Assembly: GCA_017470145.1 (NCBI GenBank)
Contig: JAFUFB010000009.1
Span: 25,159-89,158, forward strand
Length of the DNA: 64,000 nt
Reading direction: 5' to 3'
Source of the DNA: Clostridia bacterium
GTDB lineage: Bacteria; Bacillota; Clostridia; Christensenellales; Aristaeellaceae
The notes beneath the pieces are model-generated. The model was not told the DNA's origin. It made no database searches and worked only from the letters and a program-made list of their open reading frames with translations. The first letter of the stretch is position 1. Each line of letters begins with the position of its first letter. This document shows, one piece after another, positions 7,895 to 16,179 of this stretch. The position numbers were made by a program, and so were the translations under genes.

Positions 7895-7984
7895 CCCCCG
7901 CTTCGCGGGGGACTCCCTGCATTTTCTATCCCCCGCTCCGCGTGGGACATCGCCCTGAATTTTCTTTCCCCCGCTTCGCGGGGG
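7895..7984. repeat. Three tandem CCCCCGC-TTC-GCGGGGG palindromes
   Basis: Copies at 7895-7911, 7930-7946 (imperfect, gtggg) and 7968-7984 are separated by similar linkers (ccctgcattttct, ccctgaattttct), giving an array with a 35-38 base period. The last copy is followed by tcttttatttt and can end the trp transcript. The same palindrome recurs at eight other intergenic sites in the window. Confidence 0.8.
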
Positions 7985-7999
7985 ATCTTTTATTTTGCA

Positions 8000-10135
8000 T
8001 TACTGCTTCAGCAGCGCTTTGTTTTCGTACATCAGACCGTCCGCTCGCTCGAAAACCTGGGTCACGGCTATATCCATCCCCAGCACAAACTCCGACAGGC
8101 CGGAGGCGATGACTACCTTGCCGTTTTTCTGGTTTTCCTTCACCTGGGCCTCCATCTGCCGATGCAGCTGATAGCGATGCTCATAATCCTCCCCGGTCAT
8201 GACCACCACGAATTCATCTCCGCCCACGCGATACACAGGGCTATGAGCCCAAATATGGCAGATCAGGGAAGAGGCGCTGCGGATATAGGCATCGCCCTCG
8301 ATGTGACCCAGATTGTCGTTAATAGTCTTCAGTCCATTGACATCGCACACCAGGATGGCGAAGCGCTGAATCTCATTCCCATCAATCTGGCCCTGCAGCT
8401 TGGCCTCCATTTCCTTATAGGCTGCCTTGTTCTTGACGCCGGTCAGCTCATCCCGGTATGCCTTTACGTTCGCTACCTGCAGCTCCTGCTGGACCTTCTG
8501 TTCCCGCCGGACCTCCTGATCCACATTCATGACGCCGATGATCAGATGCTTGTTGTCATTGGCCCAAATGATGCTCATACGGGCATACTGGGGGCCATCC
8601 GGCATCATCACCCGATAGGTATGGAAGATCATGTGCTTCCCGGCCAGCGTCTGAATCAGGGTGGGCTTGGTGATGATCCGCTTGAAGGCCTCCCGGTCCT
8701 CCGGATGGATCACCCTGTCCGTATTTTCCAGGGAGATGCGGAAGAAATCGTCCCCCGCGGGCTGAATCGCCAGGTTCTTATACACATCGGTGGAGGTGAA
8801 CTCCACGTAATGGTCCGTCAACATGTCCACATAATAGATGGTGTCATACTGGTTGGCCAGGCTCTCGGCGATCTGGGAGAAAATGGCGTTCTCCTCGATC
8901 ATCTTTTTCATGGCGTTTTCCCGCTGAATTTCGTTGTCGATATTCATGACACCCATGATCAGGTGCTTATGATCGTTGGCCCAGAAAACCGTCATCCAGG
9001 TATAACCGCTCCCCTCGCCCATCATCAGCTGATAGGTCATGGAGAAGGAGCCATTCTCCTGCAGCTTCTGCAGCATGGTCCGCTTATCCAGGGCGTCGAA
9101 CAGCCGCTCCCGATCCTCCGGCCGGGCGATCATGCTGACATTGCGCTGGGAGGTGCCGAAGAAATCGCTGCCAGTGGGGCTGATGTTGAATTCCTTATAT
9201 TCGTCAGTGGACACAAATTCGATATATTCGTCCGTCTCGGTGTCGATATAATAGATCATGCCATACTGGTTGGCCAGACTCTCGGCGATGTGGGTAAACA
9301 CCTGGTTCTTTTTCGACATGGCCTTCAGCTCATTCTGGTTCTTGACTTCCTCATCGATGTTATCCACGGCCACGATTAGGTTTTCCCGATTGTCTGTTTG
9401 GACGGCAATGAGGCGTACATAGTGGGCTTCGCCGTTGAGCATCAGGCGATATTCCAGCTGAAACCGGCGACCATTTTCCGTCTTGGCGAGGATATTTTTC
9501 CGGGTGAATTTCTGAATCAGAATCTGCTGATCCTCCGGATGCACCACCCGCAGGGAATTCTTCCGGGATTCATTGAAGAAATCATCCCCCTCCGGGGGCA
9601 CTTCCAGATCCTTATAGGCATTGGTGGCGCTATATTCCACATAATGCTCCGTGGCCAGGTCCACATAATAGATGGTAGCATAGCGATTGGCCAGGGTTTT
9701 CGCGATGGCGTTATAGGTCTTGGTGGCCATCTCCGTCCGCACGGTTTTATCCACATTCAGCACGCCCAGGATGATGCAATCCTCCTCCCCGGAGGCGTTG
9801 TGCATAATGCGCATGGTGTGATACACGGGCTTGCCGTCGATCATCAGTCGATAGACCACGGAGATGGTGTCGTTATCCCGAAACTTCTGCAGCAGCGTAT
9901 CCCGGGTCAACAGCTCGGACACCATGTCCCAATCGTCCGGATGGATCACCAGCCGGATATCCCGCCGGCAATCCGCGAAGAAATCCTCCCCGGAGGCCTG
10001 CAGCTCAAGATTTTTGTAGCCCTGATTGGTGCTGTAGCACTGGTAATGGCTGGTTTCCACGTCGATATAATACACGCTGGAATAATCAATCATCAGCGCC
10101 ATGGCCACATGGGAGATGATGCTATTGCTGTTCAT
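8000..10135 (-). CDS. Diguanylate cyclase with four tandem PAS-like sensor domains
   Basis: A 711-residue cytoplasmic signalling protein. Four consecutive repeats of about 135-140 residues each begin with a YY[IV]D(x)nY core (near residues 22, 156, 295 and 434), continue through DFF...HPED and end in V(L/M)N(I/V)D, as in PAS_3-type domains. A short coiled linker leads into a GGDEF domain (about 565-711) with the active-site sequence YRVGGDEF (638-642), which condenses two GTP into cyclic-di-GMP. The product-inhibition RxxD site five residues upstream is not present. There is no membrane segment, so the ligands sensed should be intracellular. The start follows aaaggggaac. Four near-equal PAS copies suggest internal duplication. 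It is monocistronic and convergent with trpEG. Confidence 0.92.
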   Translation of the reverse strand: MNSNSIISHVAMALMIDYSSVYYIDVETSHYQCYSTNQGYKNLELQASGEDFFADCRRDIRLVIHPDDWDMVSELLTRDTLLQKFRDNDTISVVYRLMIDGKPVYHTMRIMHNASGEEDCIILGVLNVDKTVRTEMATKTYNAIAKTLANRYATIYYVDLATEHYVEYSATNAYKDLEVPPEGDDFFNESRKNSLRVVHPEDQQILIQKFTRKNILAKTENGRRFQLEYRLMLNGEAHYVRLIAVQTDNRENLIVAVDNIDEEVKNQNELKAMSKKNQVFTHIAESLANQYGMIYYIDTETDEYIEFVSTDEYKEFNISPTGSDFFGTSQRNVSMIARPEDRERLFDALDKRTMLQKLQENGSFSMTYQLMMGEGSGYTWMTVFWANDHKHLIMGVMNIDNEIQRENAMKKMIEENAIFSQIAESLANQYDTIYYVDMLTDHYVEFTSTDVYKNLAIQPAGDDFFRISLENTDRVIHPEDREAFKRIITKPTLIQTLAGKHMIFHTYRVMMPDGPQYARMSIIWANDNKHLIIGVMNVDQEVRREQKVQQELQVANVKAYRDELTGVKNKAAYKEMEAKLQGQIDGNEIQRFAILVCDVNGLKTINDNLGHIEGDAYIRSASSLICHIWAHSPVYRVGGDEFVVVMTGEDYEHRYQLHRQMEAQVKENQKNGKVVIASGLSEFVLGMDIAVTQVFERADGLMYENKALLKQ

Positions 10136-10335
10136 TCCGGTTCCCCTTTCGCCGTTCCCGATAGAGAGAATTGAAATATCGAAAAATGCTTGCTTTCTTC
10201 CCTCGGCGGATATTCTACCATGATTGGGGATATTTGACTATATTTTGTCAAAAAAGTTTTATAAAGAGGATTCTCGGTTTTTCTGTCAAAATAAGTATAG
10301 CAAGGAATTCCACTTTTGGAGGAGGATTGATCCCA
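10136..10335. promoter_or_regulatory. Divergent promoter region
   Basis: This 200-base AT-rich spacer separates the cyclase gene (minus) from the DUF4867 gene (plus). It contains an inverted repeat TTTGAC-tatatttt-GTCAAA (10233-10252) and another GTCAAA at 10286-10291. Several weak promoter-like hexamers overlap it on both strands, and I cannot fix either promoter exactly. The inverted repeat could be a regulator site. Confidence 0.35.
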
Positions 10336-10959
10336 ATGAAAATTTATTCCGTTTCTGATCCTGAATTCGCCCCCTATGGCAAGGTGCTTCCTGGATATGA
10401 CACCGCGGAGCTGCTGGCCGCCATGGAAGCCATTCCCCTGCCCGAAGCGGGAACAGCCTATGAGCCCGGCATCGCCTCTCTAGAGGCCTGCCGCATCTTC
10501 TCCTGCCTGCAGGATCGGGCTTATGGCGGCATGCCTGTGCAGCTGGGCATGTGCTGGGGACATAACACGAAGCTGAACTGCCTGGAGTATCACCGGGATA
10601 GCGAGCTGAACATTGGCACGGGGGATTTCGTGCTCCTGCTGGCGAAGGCGGAGGATATCATCGATGGCGAGCTGGATACCGCCAAGGTGAAGGCCTTCCG
10701 GGTGCCCGCCGGCGTGGTGGTGGAGGTATACGAAACCTCCCTGCATTACGCTCCCTGCCAGGTGGACGACAGCGGCTTCCGGGTGGCGGTGGTATTGCCC
10801 CGGGGGACCAATACGGACAAGCCGGAGATCACCCCTCAGAACGAGGAGGATAAATGGCTCTGGGCCCGGAATAAGTGGCTCCTGGCCCATCCGGACAGCA
10901 GCGAAGCCGCCGACGGGGCCTATGTAGGCCTGATGGGCGAAAACATCGATATCGCCTAA
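10336..10959 (+). CDS. DUF4867 family protein
   Basis: A 207-residue protein that I recognise as the DUF4867 family of Bacillota, cupin-like in character, of unknown function. Typical family stretches are YGKVLPGYD, ERAYG-like DRAYGGMPVQLG, GHNTKLNCLEYHRDSE and VPAGVVVEVYETSLHYAPC, the last two carrying histidine, glutamate and tyrosine residues that could bind a metal or a sugar. The ATG at 10336 is chosen because it follows ggaggaggattgatccc; a longer reading frame upstream has no ribosome-binding site. Members are often linked to carbohydrate metabolism, but no partner is adjacent here. No signal peptide or membrane helix. Confidence 0.8.
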   Translation: MKIYSVSDPEFAPYGKVLPGYDTAELLAAMEAIPLPEAGTAYEPGIASLEACRIFSCLQDRAYGGMPVQLGMCWGHNTKLNCLEYHRDSELNIGTGDFVLLLAKAEDIIDGELDTAKVKAFRVPAGVVVEVYETSLHYAPCQVDDSGFRVAVVLPRGTNTDKPEITPQNEEDKWLWARNKWLLAHPDSSEAADGAYVGLMGENIDIA

Positions 10960-11029
10960 GGAAACGCTGAATTATTTATCATCAGCGAAAGTGCATATTG
11001 CTTACTTCGTGGATTTTCAAGAGTTTTCT

Positions 11030-11054
11030 GGCTTCCCCGCTCCGCGGGGAAGCC
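11030..11054. repeat. Dispersed palindrome copy
   Basis: GGCTTCCCCGC-tcc-GCGGGGAAGCC, a perfect 11-bp stem of the CCCCGC family. It is flanked by two copies of taaggaaa(c/t)gctgaatt (10959 and 11071), so the palindrome sits inside a short direct repeat. Confidence 0.7.
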
Positions 11055-11095
11055 AGAATTAGCTTTTCCCTAAGGAAATGCTGAATTGATTCAAC

Positions 11096-11192
11096 TGCCC
11101 CCTCCGGAGGCGGTTTTCTGCATGTGTTTATTTCAGCCCTCCCTCCGGAACAGCTTTTGTATGCAAGTTGACCCTCCCCTTTAGGGGGAGGG
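11096..11192. terminator. Terminators between convergent genes
   Basis: Two hairpins: CC-CCTCC/GGAGG-GG followed by ttttctg (about 11096-11118) for the plus-strand gene, and CCCTCCCC-ttta-GGGGGAGGG (11172-11192), which lies directly behind the minus-strand dipeptidase gene. Confidence 0.65.
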
Positions 11193-11207
11193 CCGTTTCA
11201 TGCCTGC

Positions 11208-11837
11208 TTATGCGTCCCGCACGGAAAAATCGAAATAGGTATCCGGATATGGCTCCTGATCCAGGGTAAAATGCCACCATTCCTCTGCCAGGGGGCGGAA
11301 GCCATGGCGCACCATCATTTCCCGCAGCAGGGCCCGATGGGCCTGCTGATCCAAGGTCAGACCTTCAAAAGCATAATGGCTTCTTGGTCCAAAGAAATCG
11401 AAGCAGCCACCCATGTCCAGCTCCTGCTGGTTTCTCATGTCCCACAGGGTCAGATCCACCGTACTCCCCCGGCTGTGACCGGAATGCCGGGCTAAATAGC
11501 CTCCTGGGATGATTTCCTTCTTCGCCAGGTCAGGATAGAAATATTCCTTCATCCGGATATTTTCCTCCTGCTCCGCCCAGCGCATGAAATGGTCCACCGC
11601 CCGCTGGGGGCGATAGGCGTCGAAGACCTTCAGCCGATACCCCTGGCGGAGCGCTTCCTGGCTCACACCCGTCAGGGCTTCCGCCGCCTGCCAGGTCAGC
11701 AATGCAACGGGCTGCTCATAGCCTTCAATTCGTTCTCCAACGAAATTAAAAGTAGAATAATACCGGATGTCCAGCATGACCTCGGGAATCACGTCACTGA
11801 CGACCACGAACCCTTCCCGATTCTCTGAAAACTGCAT
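11208..11837 (-). CDS. D-alanyl-D-alanine dipeptidase (VanX/DdpX family, M15D)
   Basis: A 209-residue zinc peptidase that splits D-Ala-D-Ala. Motifs: FDAYRPQ with the substrate-orienting arginine, SGHSRGSTVDLT carrying two zinc ligands (His and Asp), and EWWHF with catalytic Glu and the third ligand. All key residues are present. There is no signal peptide, consistent with a cytoplasmic role. The start at 11837 is set by aggaggcgaagaaaaATG; the longer upstream frame overlaps rpsI. VanX takes part in vancomycin resistance only together with VanH and VanA and their sensor. None of these is here, so a housekeeping role in recycling D-Ala-D-Ala from cell-wall turnover is more likely. Confidence 0.9.
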   Translation of the reverse strand: MQFSENREGFVVVSDVIPEVMLDIRYYSTFNFVGERIEGYEQPVALLTWQAAEALTGVSQEALRQGYRLKVFDAYRPQRAVDHFMRWAEQEENIRMKEYFYPDLAKKEIIPGGYLARHSGHSRGSTVDLTLWDMRNQQELDMGGCFDFFGPRSHYAFEGLTLDQQAHRALLREMMVRHGFRPLAEEWWHFTLDQEPYPDTYFDFSVRDA

Positions 11838-11935
11838 TTTTCTTCGCCTCCTGACGATTTTTTGAAGCAAGGCCCGGCCCTTTCGAAGAAAAAAACTGGA
11901 GAGCCGAAGCTCTCCAGCAGAATTGCAAGGACGCA

Positions 11936-12325
11936 TTAACGCTTGCTGAACTGAGGCGCCCGACGAGCAGCCTTCAAACCGTACTTCTTCCGCTCCTTCA
12001 TACGAGGATCGCGGGTCAGGAAGCCAGCCTTCTTCAGGGCGGGACGCAGATCAGGATCAGACTTCACCAACGCACGGCTGATGCCATGACGGATGGCGCC
12101 TGCCTGGCCAGTCAGACCGCCTCCGTTGACGTTCACCAGGACGTCGAACTTGCCATTGTTGGTCAGCACCAGGGGCTGACGCACGGTCATCTTCAGGGTT
12201 TCGAGACCGAAATAATTGTCGATATCACGCTTGTTGATGGTAATCTTTCCATCGCCGGCAACCAGACGGACGCGGGCAACGGCCTTCTTACGGCGGCCAA
12301 CAGCGCTGTATTCTACCTTAGCCAT
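11936..12325 (-). CDS. rpsI: 30S ribosomal protein S9
   Basis: A 129-residue ribosomal protein of the small-subunit head. Its C-terminal tail reaches the P-site tRNA and shows the conserved ending [22 protein letters not shown] and [19 protein letters not shown] are family signatures, and length is normal. It follows rplM by 24 bases, behind aaaggag, in the universal rplM-rpsI operon. Confidence 0.98.
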   Translation of the reverse strand: MAKVEYSAVGRRKKAVARVRLVAGDGKITINKRDIDNYFGLETLKMTVRQPLVLTNNGKFDVLVNVNGGGLTGQAGAIRHGISRALVKSDPDLRPALKKAGFLTRDPRMKERKKYGLKAARRAPQFSKR

Positions 12326-12349
12326 TGTTGTAAATTACTCCTTTCCGCG

Positions 12350-12781
12350 TCACTTCAGGGTCAGCTTTTCAGGCTTCTGAGCGGCCTGCTCGAACTGATC
12401 CCCGGCGTAGATCTTCAGCTTCTTCGCCATCTGGCGGCCCAGGGGGCCCTTGGGCAGCATGCCCACCACCGCATGGCGCACAGCCAGCTCCGGCTTTTCG
12501 GCCAGCAGCTTGCGATACTTGGTTTCCTTCAGGCCGCCAGCGTATCCGCTGTGGTGATAATAAATCTTCTGATCCAGCTTCTTGCCAGTCAGTACGACTT
12601 TATCGGCGTTGATGATGATGACATAGTCACCGGTATCTACATTGGGCGTGTAGATGGGCTTATTCTTGCCGCGCAGGATGTTCGCCACCTGGCTGGCCAG
12701 ACGACCCAGCACCAGACCCTCCGCGTCCACGACGTACCACTTACGCTCGATGTCCGCGGTCTTCGGCACAAACGTCTTCAA
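12350..12781 (-). CDS. rplM: 50S ribosomal protein L13
   Basis: A 143-residue early-assembly protein of the large subunit. Conserved stretches are [41 protein letters not shown] and [15 protein letters not shown]. The start codon is TTG (minus strand 12781-12779) behind an excellent gaggaggg site, and the normal L13 N-terminus (MKTFVPK) begins exactly there. It is the first gene of the rplM-rpsI operon. Confidence 0.98.
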   Translation of the reverse strand: MKTFVPKTADIERKWYVVDAEGLVLGRLASQVANILRGKNKPIYTPNVDTGDYVIIINADKVVLTGKKLDQKIYYHHSGYAGGLKETKYRKLLAEKPELAVRHAVVGMLPKGPLGRQMAKKLKIYAGDQFEQAAQKPEKLTLK

Positions 12782-12920
12782 AGGTTTCCCTCCTCAAAAT
12801 GATTCTCAATAATCCCCAGCCGTGATGGTCGCACGTCCAGGCTGATGTACAAAAGCTACCGGGGCTAGCGGAGCTATTGATACCAAACGCTATTGTATCT
12901 CAATTCCTGCCTCGCGTCAA
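12782..12920 (-). promoter_or_regulatory. rplM promoter and leader RNA
   Basis: Minus-strand TTGACG (12915-12920), 17-base spacer, TACAAT (12892-12897). The -35 box lies inside the last codons of the flippase gene. Transcription should start near 12885 and give a leader of about 100 bases with a possible GC-rich stem (gctccgctagccccggtagc). Bacillota often have an autoregulatory L13 leader here; I cannot confirm that fold by eye. Confidence 0.75.
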
Positions 12921-14333
12921 TAGTTTTTTTACATGAATTCCCGCGGTTTTCCAATAGATCAGGCAGAGGGCGCCGTATACCATCATTCCCGCCGCCACCT
13001 GGACTCCCAGGCCCAGCCATCCGCCCCAGGGGATCTGCCTGCCAACCCCTCGGACGCACAGCAGCATGGCCGTGCCGATGACTGCGTAAACGGCAACATA
13101 GCCCAGGAAGCGCTTGTAGGGCAGCTCCTTCCGCAGCAAGAGGAACTGCACCACTGGCACCGTCATTTCCGCCATGAGGGTTCCGATGACCGCGCCCATG
13201 CTCTGCAGCCGGGGGATCAGCAGGGCGTTGACCACCAGATTCACCACCGCACCACTGCAAACGCTGCGGACGAAGATGGTATCCCGTCCCTGGGGTAGCA
13301 CCCACTGGGTGCGGACCACATTGGCGAAGCCAATCATGATGAGAGTAAAGGCCAAGGGGGCCATGAGGGTGCCGGAATAGGCGAAGTCCTTGCCATAAAA
13401 GAGGGGGGCAAAGCGATCCGCCACCGCCGCAACGCCGAAGGCCATGGCGCTGACCATACAGAGGATCAGATTCATGCTCAGGTCGATGTGGTGCTTGATC
13501 TCCTCTGTCCTCCCCTGCTTCTGCATATGGCTAATCTTCGGCATCATGACGGTACCGATAGCGGAGATAAAGCCGGAGAGGCAATAGATGATTTTCTCCG
13601 CGTTTTCGTAGAGGCCGTTTTGCTCCAGCCCGGCGATGGCGCTGACCATGACCTTATCCATGGTTCGATAAACATTCACCGCCAGAACAGAGATAAACAG
13701 CAAGGCGCAGGGGGCCAGATGCCTCAGGCTCTCCCGCAGGGGAACGGGGGTATATTTCACCTTCCCCCGCAGGCCGGGGACACAGCTGAGATTGCCCAGG
13801 AGGGTGGCCAGGCTCCAGACCAAGCCGTAGATCCAAAGGTCGCTCTTCTGCTTCACGAAGATGAAGACGCAGACCGCCGCGGCGCTTTTGACGAAGGTAT
13901 TGCGCAGGGCGATGGGGCGGAAGATGTCCAGGCCCATGAGGCACCAGTCGAAGCTGACCAGGCAGCTGACGCTCATGAGGGTCAGGTGGAAGGCGATTTG
14001 TTGCTCCTCGCCGGCGACGAGGAAGACATAGCCCAGCCAGGCCAGGAGAGTCAGGCCGGCAACCAGCAGCTGCATCTGCCAGATGGCGGAGAATGTGCGG
14101 TTAAGGGTATTTTGGTCGTCTCGGACCCGGGCGATGGCTCGAACGCCATAGTCGTTGAGACCTAACATGGCCAGGAGGCAGAAGATGTAGCTGATGTTCC
14201 AGGCGGTGTGGTAAAGCCCCACACCCTCCGGTCCAACAGCACGCGAAAGGTATGGGGCAGTAACAAGTGGAAGAAGTACAGAAAAGAGGCGATAAGCTAT
14301 GTTGTACATCGCGTTCTTTTTAGTACTTGCCAT
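12900..14333 (-). CDS. Polysaccharide/lipid flippase (MOP superfamily, Wzx-like)
   Basis: A 477-residue integral membrane protein with about 12-14 predicted helices spread along its whole length. It is of the polysaccharide transporter (PST) branch of the MOP flippases, which move lipid-linked oligosaccharides across the membrane. Landmarks are the N-terminal YRLFSVLLPLVTAPYLSR, GPEGVGLY, the mid-protein VNVYRTMDKVMVSAIAG and LIMIGFANVVRTQWVLPQG. Family length is normal. It starts ten bases after mgtE, and its ribosome-binding site overlaps the mgtE stop (TAAGGAG), so the two are cotranscribed. There are no glycosyltransferases nearby, so the substrate (cell-wall polymer, capsule or lipid II-like) is unknown. 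Its 3' end contains the rplM -35 box. Confidence 0.88.
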   Translation of the reverse strand: MASTKKNAMYNIAYRLFSVLLPLVTAPYLSRAVGPEGVGLYHTAWNISYIFCLLAMLGLNDYGVRAIARVRDDQNTLNRTFSAIWQMQLLVAGLTLLAWLGYVFLVAGEEQQIAFHLTLMSVSCLVSFDWCLMGLDIFRPIALRNTFVKSAAAVCVFIFVKQKSDLWIYGLVWSLATLLGNLSCVPGLRGKVKYTPVPLRESLRHLAPCALLFISVLAVNVYRTMDKVMVSAIAGLEQNGLYENAEKIIYCLSGFISAIGTVMMPKISHMQKQGRTEEIKHHIDLSMNLILCMVSAMAFGVAAVADRFAPLFYGKDFAYSGTLMAPLAFTLIMIGFANVVRTQWVLPQGRDTIFVRSVCSGAVVNLVVNALLIPRLQSMGAVIGTLMAEMTVPVVQFLLLRKELPYKRFLGYVAVYAVIGTAMLLCVRGVGRQIPWGGWLGLGVQVAAGMMVYGALCLIYWKTAGIHVKKLLTRGRN

Positions 14334-14343
14334 GATTTTCTCC

Positions 14344-15726
14344 TTACAGATGCAACAGCGCTTTCGCTATGCCGAAATAGACCAGCAGGCTCAGAGCGTC
14401 GACGATGGTGGTGATGAAGGGGCTGGCCATTACGGCGGGATCGAAGCCCAGCTTTTTGGCCAGCATGGGGAGGCTGCAGCCCACTATTTTGGCACAGAGG
14501 ATGGTGATGGCCATGGTGAGGCAGACCACCATCGCGACGAGGACGGTGATTTCCTCGTTGCCCAGCATCAGCCGGTCCACCAGCATGATCTTGCCGAAGC
14601 AGAGGACCGCCAGGGCCAGGCCGCACATGACGGCGGTACGAATTTCTTTCCAGATGACCTTGGGCAGGTCCCGGAATTCCAGCTCGTTCAGGCTGAGGGC
14701 ACGGATAATGGTAACGGAGCTCTGGGAGCCGGAGTTACCCCCGGTGTCCATCAGCATGGGGATGAAGGCGGTCAGGGCCACCTGGGCTGCCAGGGCTTCC
14801 TCGAAGCTGGTAATGATGAGGCCAGTGAAGGTAGCGGAGACCATCAACAGGGCCAACCAGGGAATCCGATGCTTGAACAGATCCCAGGGGCTGGAACGGA
14901 GATAGGTCTTATCGCTGGGGGTCATACCAGCCATGATTTCCATGTCCTCGGTGGTCTCATCCTCCATGACGTCCATGGCGTCATCGAAGGTGACGATACC
15001 GACCATGCGGTTGTCCCCATCCACCACGGGAATGGCCAGCAGGTTGTATTTACTCATCATGCGGGCCACTTCTTCCTGGTCCGTATGGGTGGTGACGGTG
15101 ATCAGGTTATCGCCGGAATCCATGACGCTGTCGATGGTCTGCATATCGCTGGGGGCCAGCAGCAGATCCTTCACCGTCACCATGCCGATCAGCAGGCGAT
15201 TCTTCAACACATAGCAGGTATAGATGGTTTCCTTATCCACGCCGGTCTGCCGGATGCGCAGGATAGCGTCCCCCACCGTCATGTTCGGATTCAGGCTGAC
15301 ATATTCCGTGGTCATGACCGACCCGGCTGAATTCTCCGGATACTGGAGAATCTCGTTGATCTCCTTGCGCATCTGGGGATCGCTCTGGGCCAGAATCCGC
15401 TGGACCACATTGGCCGGCATCTCCTCGACGATGTCCACCGCGTCGTCCACATACAGCTCGTCCATCACCTGCTTCAGCTCGCTATCGCTAATGCCCTTGA
15501 TGAGGGCTTCCTGCTCCTCGCTTTCCATTTCGACAAAGCTTTCCGCCGCCAGCTCCTTGGGCAGCAAGCGGAAAAGCAGGGGCAGCTGTTCCGGGTTCAG
15601 GCCATTGAACACCGCGGCAATATCCGCGGGGTTCATAGTAATCAAGATATCCCGAATGGTGGTATACTTTTTTTCAGAGAGTAACACCTGCAAGGTGTTT
15701 TCTACGGTTACATTATGCTCCGCCAT
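14344..15726 (-). CDS. mgtE: Magnesium transporter MgtE
   Basis: A 460-residue magnesium channel. It has the N-terminal superhelical MgtE_N domain (about 20-125), two CBS domains (about 130-255) that close the pore when magnesium is bound, a plug helix and five membrane segments (about 290-460). The pore region shows PMLMDTGGNSGSQSS and SPFITTIVDALSLLVYF, both diagnostic. The start follows gaggagg. It is the first gene of a two-gene unit with the flippase. About 320 bases upstream lies a promoter, and between them a 27-codon ORF and an intrinsic terminator, so expression is probably attenuated (see 15850-16080). Confidence 0.97.
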   Translation of the reverse strand: MAEHNVTVENTLQVLLSEKKYTTIRDILITMNPADIAAVFNGLNPEQLPLLFRLLPKELAAESFVEMESEEQEALIKGISDSELKQVMDELYVDDAVDIVEEMPANVVQRILAQSDPQMRKEINEILQYPENSAGSVMTTEYVSLNPNMTVGDAILRIRQTGVDKETIYTCYVLKNRLLIGMVTVKDLLLAPSDMQTIDSVMDSGDNLITVTTHTDQEEVARMMSKYNLLAIPVVDGDNRMVGIVTFDDAMDVMEDETTEDMEIMAGMTPSDKTYLRSSPWDLFKHRIPWLALLMVSATFTGLIITSFEEALAAQVALTAFIPMLMDTGGNSGSQSSVTIIRALSLNELEFRDLPKVIWKEIRTAVMCGLALAVLCFGKIMLVDRLMLGNEEITVLVAMVVCLTMAITILCAKIVGCSLPMLAKKLGFDPAVMASPFITTIVDALSLLVYFGIAKALLHL

Positions 15727-15849
15727 GCTTTTTCCTCCTCTTCTTGATAAAATAATGAGGAATCCCTCTCGGGAAACCCTTTCGCTCCGCCCGAAGGCAG
15801 AACCATGGGTAGCCGGCTCACGGTCTTAAAAAAGGTGAATTTAGTCACA

Positions 15850-15883
15850 CAAAAATGGCGCTAAAGACTGATCCGTTTGCGCC
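15850..15883 (-). terminator. Intrinsic terminator in the mgtE leader
   Basis: On the minus strand GGCGCAAA pairs with TTT-A-GCGCC (one bulge, ten-base loop), then ATTTTTG. It lies between the small ORF at 15918-16001 and mgtE. From 15727 to 15849 there is a further UUCG-capped stem (CTGCC-TTCG-GGCGG) and the mgtE ribosome-binding site, but no promoter that I trust, so mgtE probably depends on read-through. Confidence 0.7.
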
Positions 15884-15917
15884 TGTGAAAAAACCCGCCT
15901 CGCGACGAAGAAAAATA

Positions 15918-16001
15918 TTATTCCGGGATCGGGAACGTCATGCCGCCCCAGCCCCGCCGTCTTCGCCCGACCGGTGTGCCGCTGCTACTCCCAGCGTCCA
16001 T
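15918..16001 (-). CDS. 27-aa small ORF upstream of mgtE (possible leader peptide)
   Basis: An uncharacterised 27-codon ORF. The ATG (16001-15999) sits seven bases after aaggaggg, one of the best ribosome-binding sites in the window, and about 45 bases after a strong promoter. The peptide begins MDAGSSSGTPVG, has an arginine run (RRRR) followed by GWGG, and ends MTFPIPE. It is followed by a terminator and then mgtE. In enterobacteria, short proline-containing leader ORFs (mgtL, mgtP) couple ribosome behaviour to magnesium-transporter expression; a comparable role here is inference. Alternatively it is an independent small protein with its own terminator. A second, badly spaced ATG in another frame (16006) is less likely. 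Confidence 0.55.
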   Translation of the reverse strand: MDAGSSSGTPVGRRRRGWGGMTFPIPE

Positions 16002-16050
16002 GACATTCCCTCCTTCTTTTTCCAAATTCAAAGGGGTTACAACCGAAAAG

Positions 16051-16080
16051 ATTATACATTCGAAATCCGGGAGAAGTCAA
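16051..16080 (-). promoter_or_regulatory. Promoter of the small ORF/mgtE leader
   Basis: Minus-strand TTGACT (16075-16080), 18-base spacer, TATAAT (16051-16056), start expected near 16044. It gives a 43-base leader before the small ORF and about 320 bases before mgtE. Confidence 0.75.
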
Positions 16081-16127
16081 TCACTTTTTTCGAAAATCCA
16101 TGGTGGATGTAAGGGCTTTTCGGGCAC

Positions 16128-16161
16128 GAAAAAAGCCCCTTTCTCGAAAGAACAAGGGGCT
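16128..16161 (-). terminator. Terminator of the amino-acid ABC operon
   Basis: AGCCCCTT-gttctttcgag-AAGGGGCT followed by TTTTTTC on the minus strand, 19 bases after the ATPase gene. Confidence 0.88.
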
Positions 16162-16179
16162 GAATCATTCAGGAAAGCA

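Noticed and set aside
7895-7984. Insertion-sequence ends or a MITE after trpG
   Set aside because: No target duplications or long terminal repeats are visible. The units fit the dispersed palindrome family better.
11208-11837. Vancomycin-resistance cluster
   Set aside because: Only a VanX-type dipeptidase is present. VanH, VanA and VanRS are absent and the distant VanY-like gene is catalytically dead.
15727-16040. Mg2+ (M-box/ykoK) or Mn2+ (yybP-ykoY) riboswitch before mgtE
   Set aside because: I looked for the conserved cores. A gggagtag stretch recalls yybP-ykoY, but it is explained by the small ORF and the partner segment does not match well. Needs a covariance search; not claimed.
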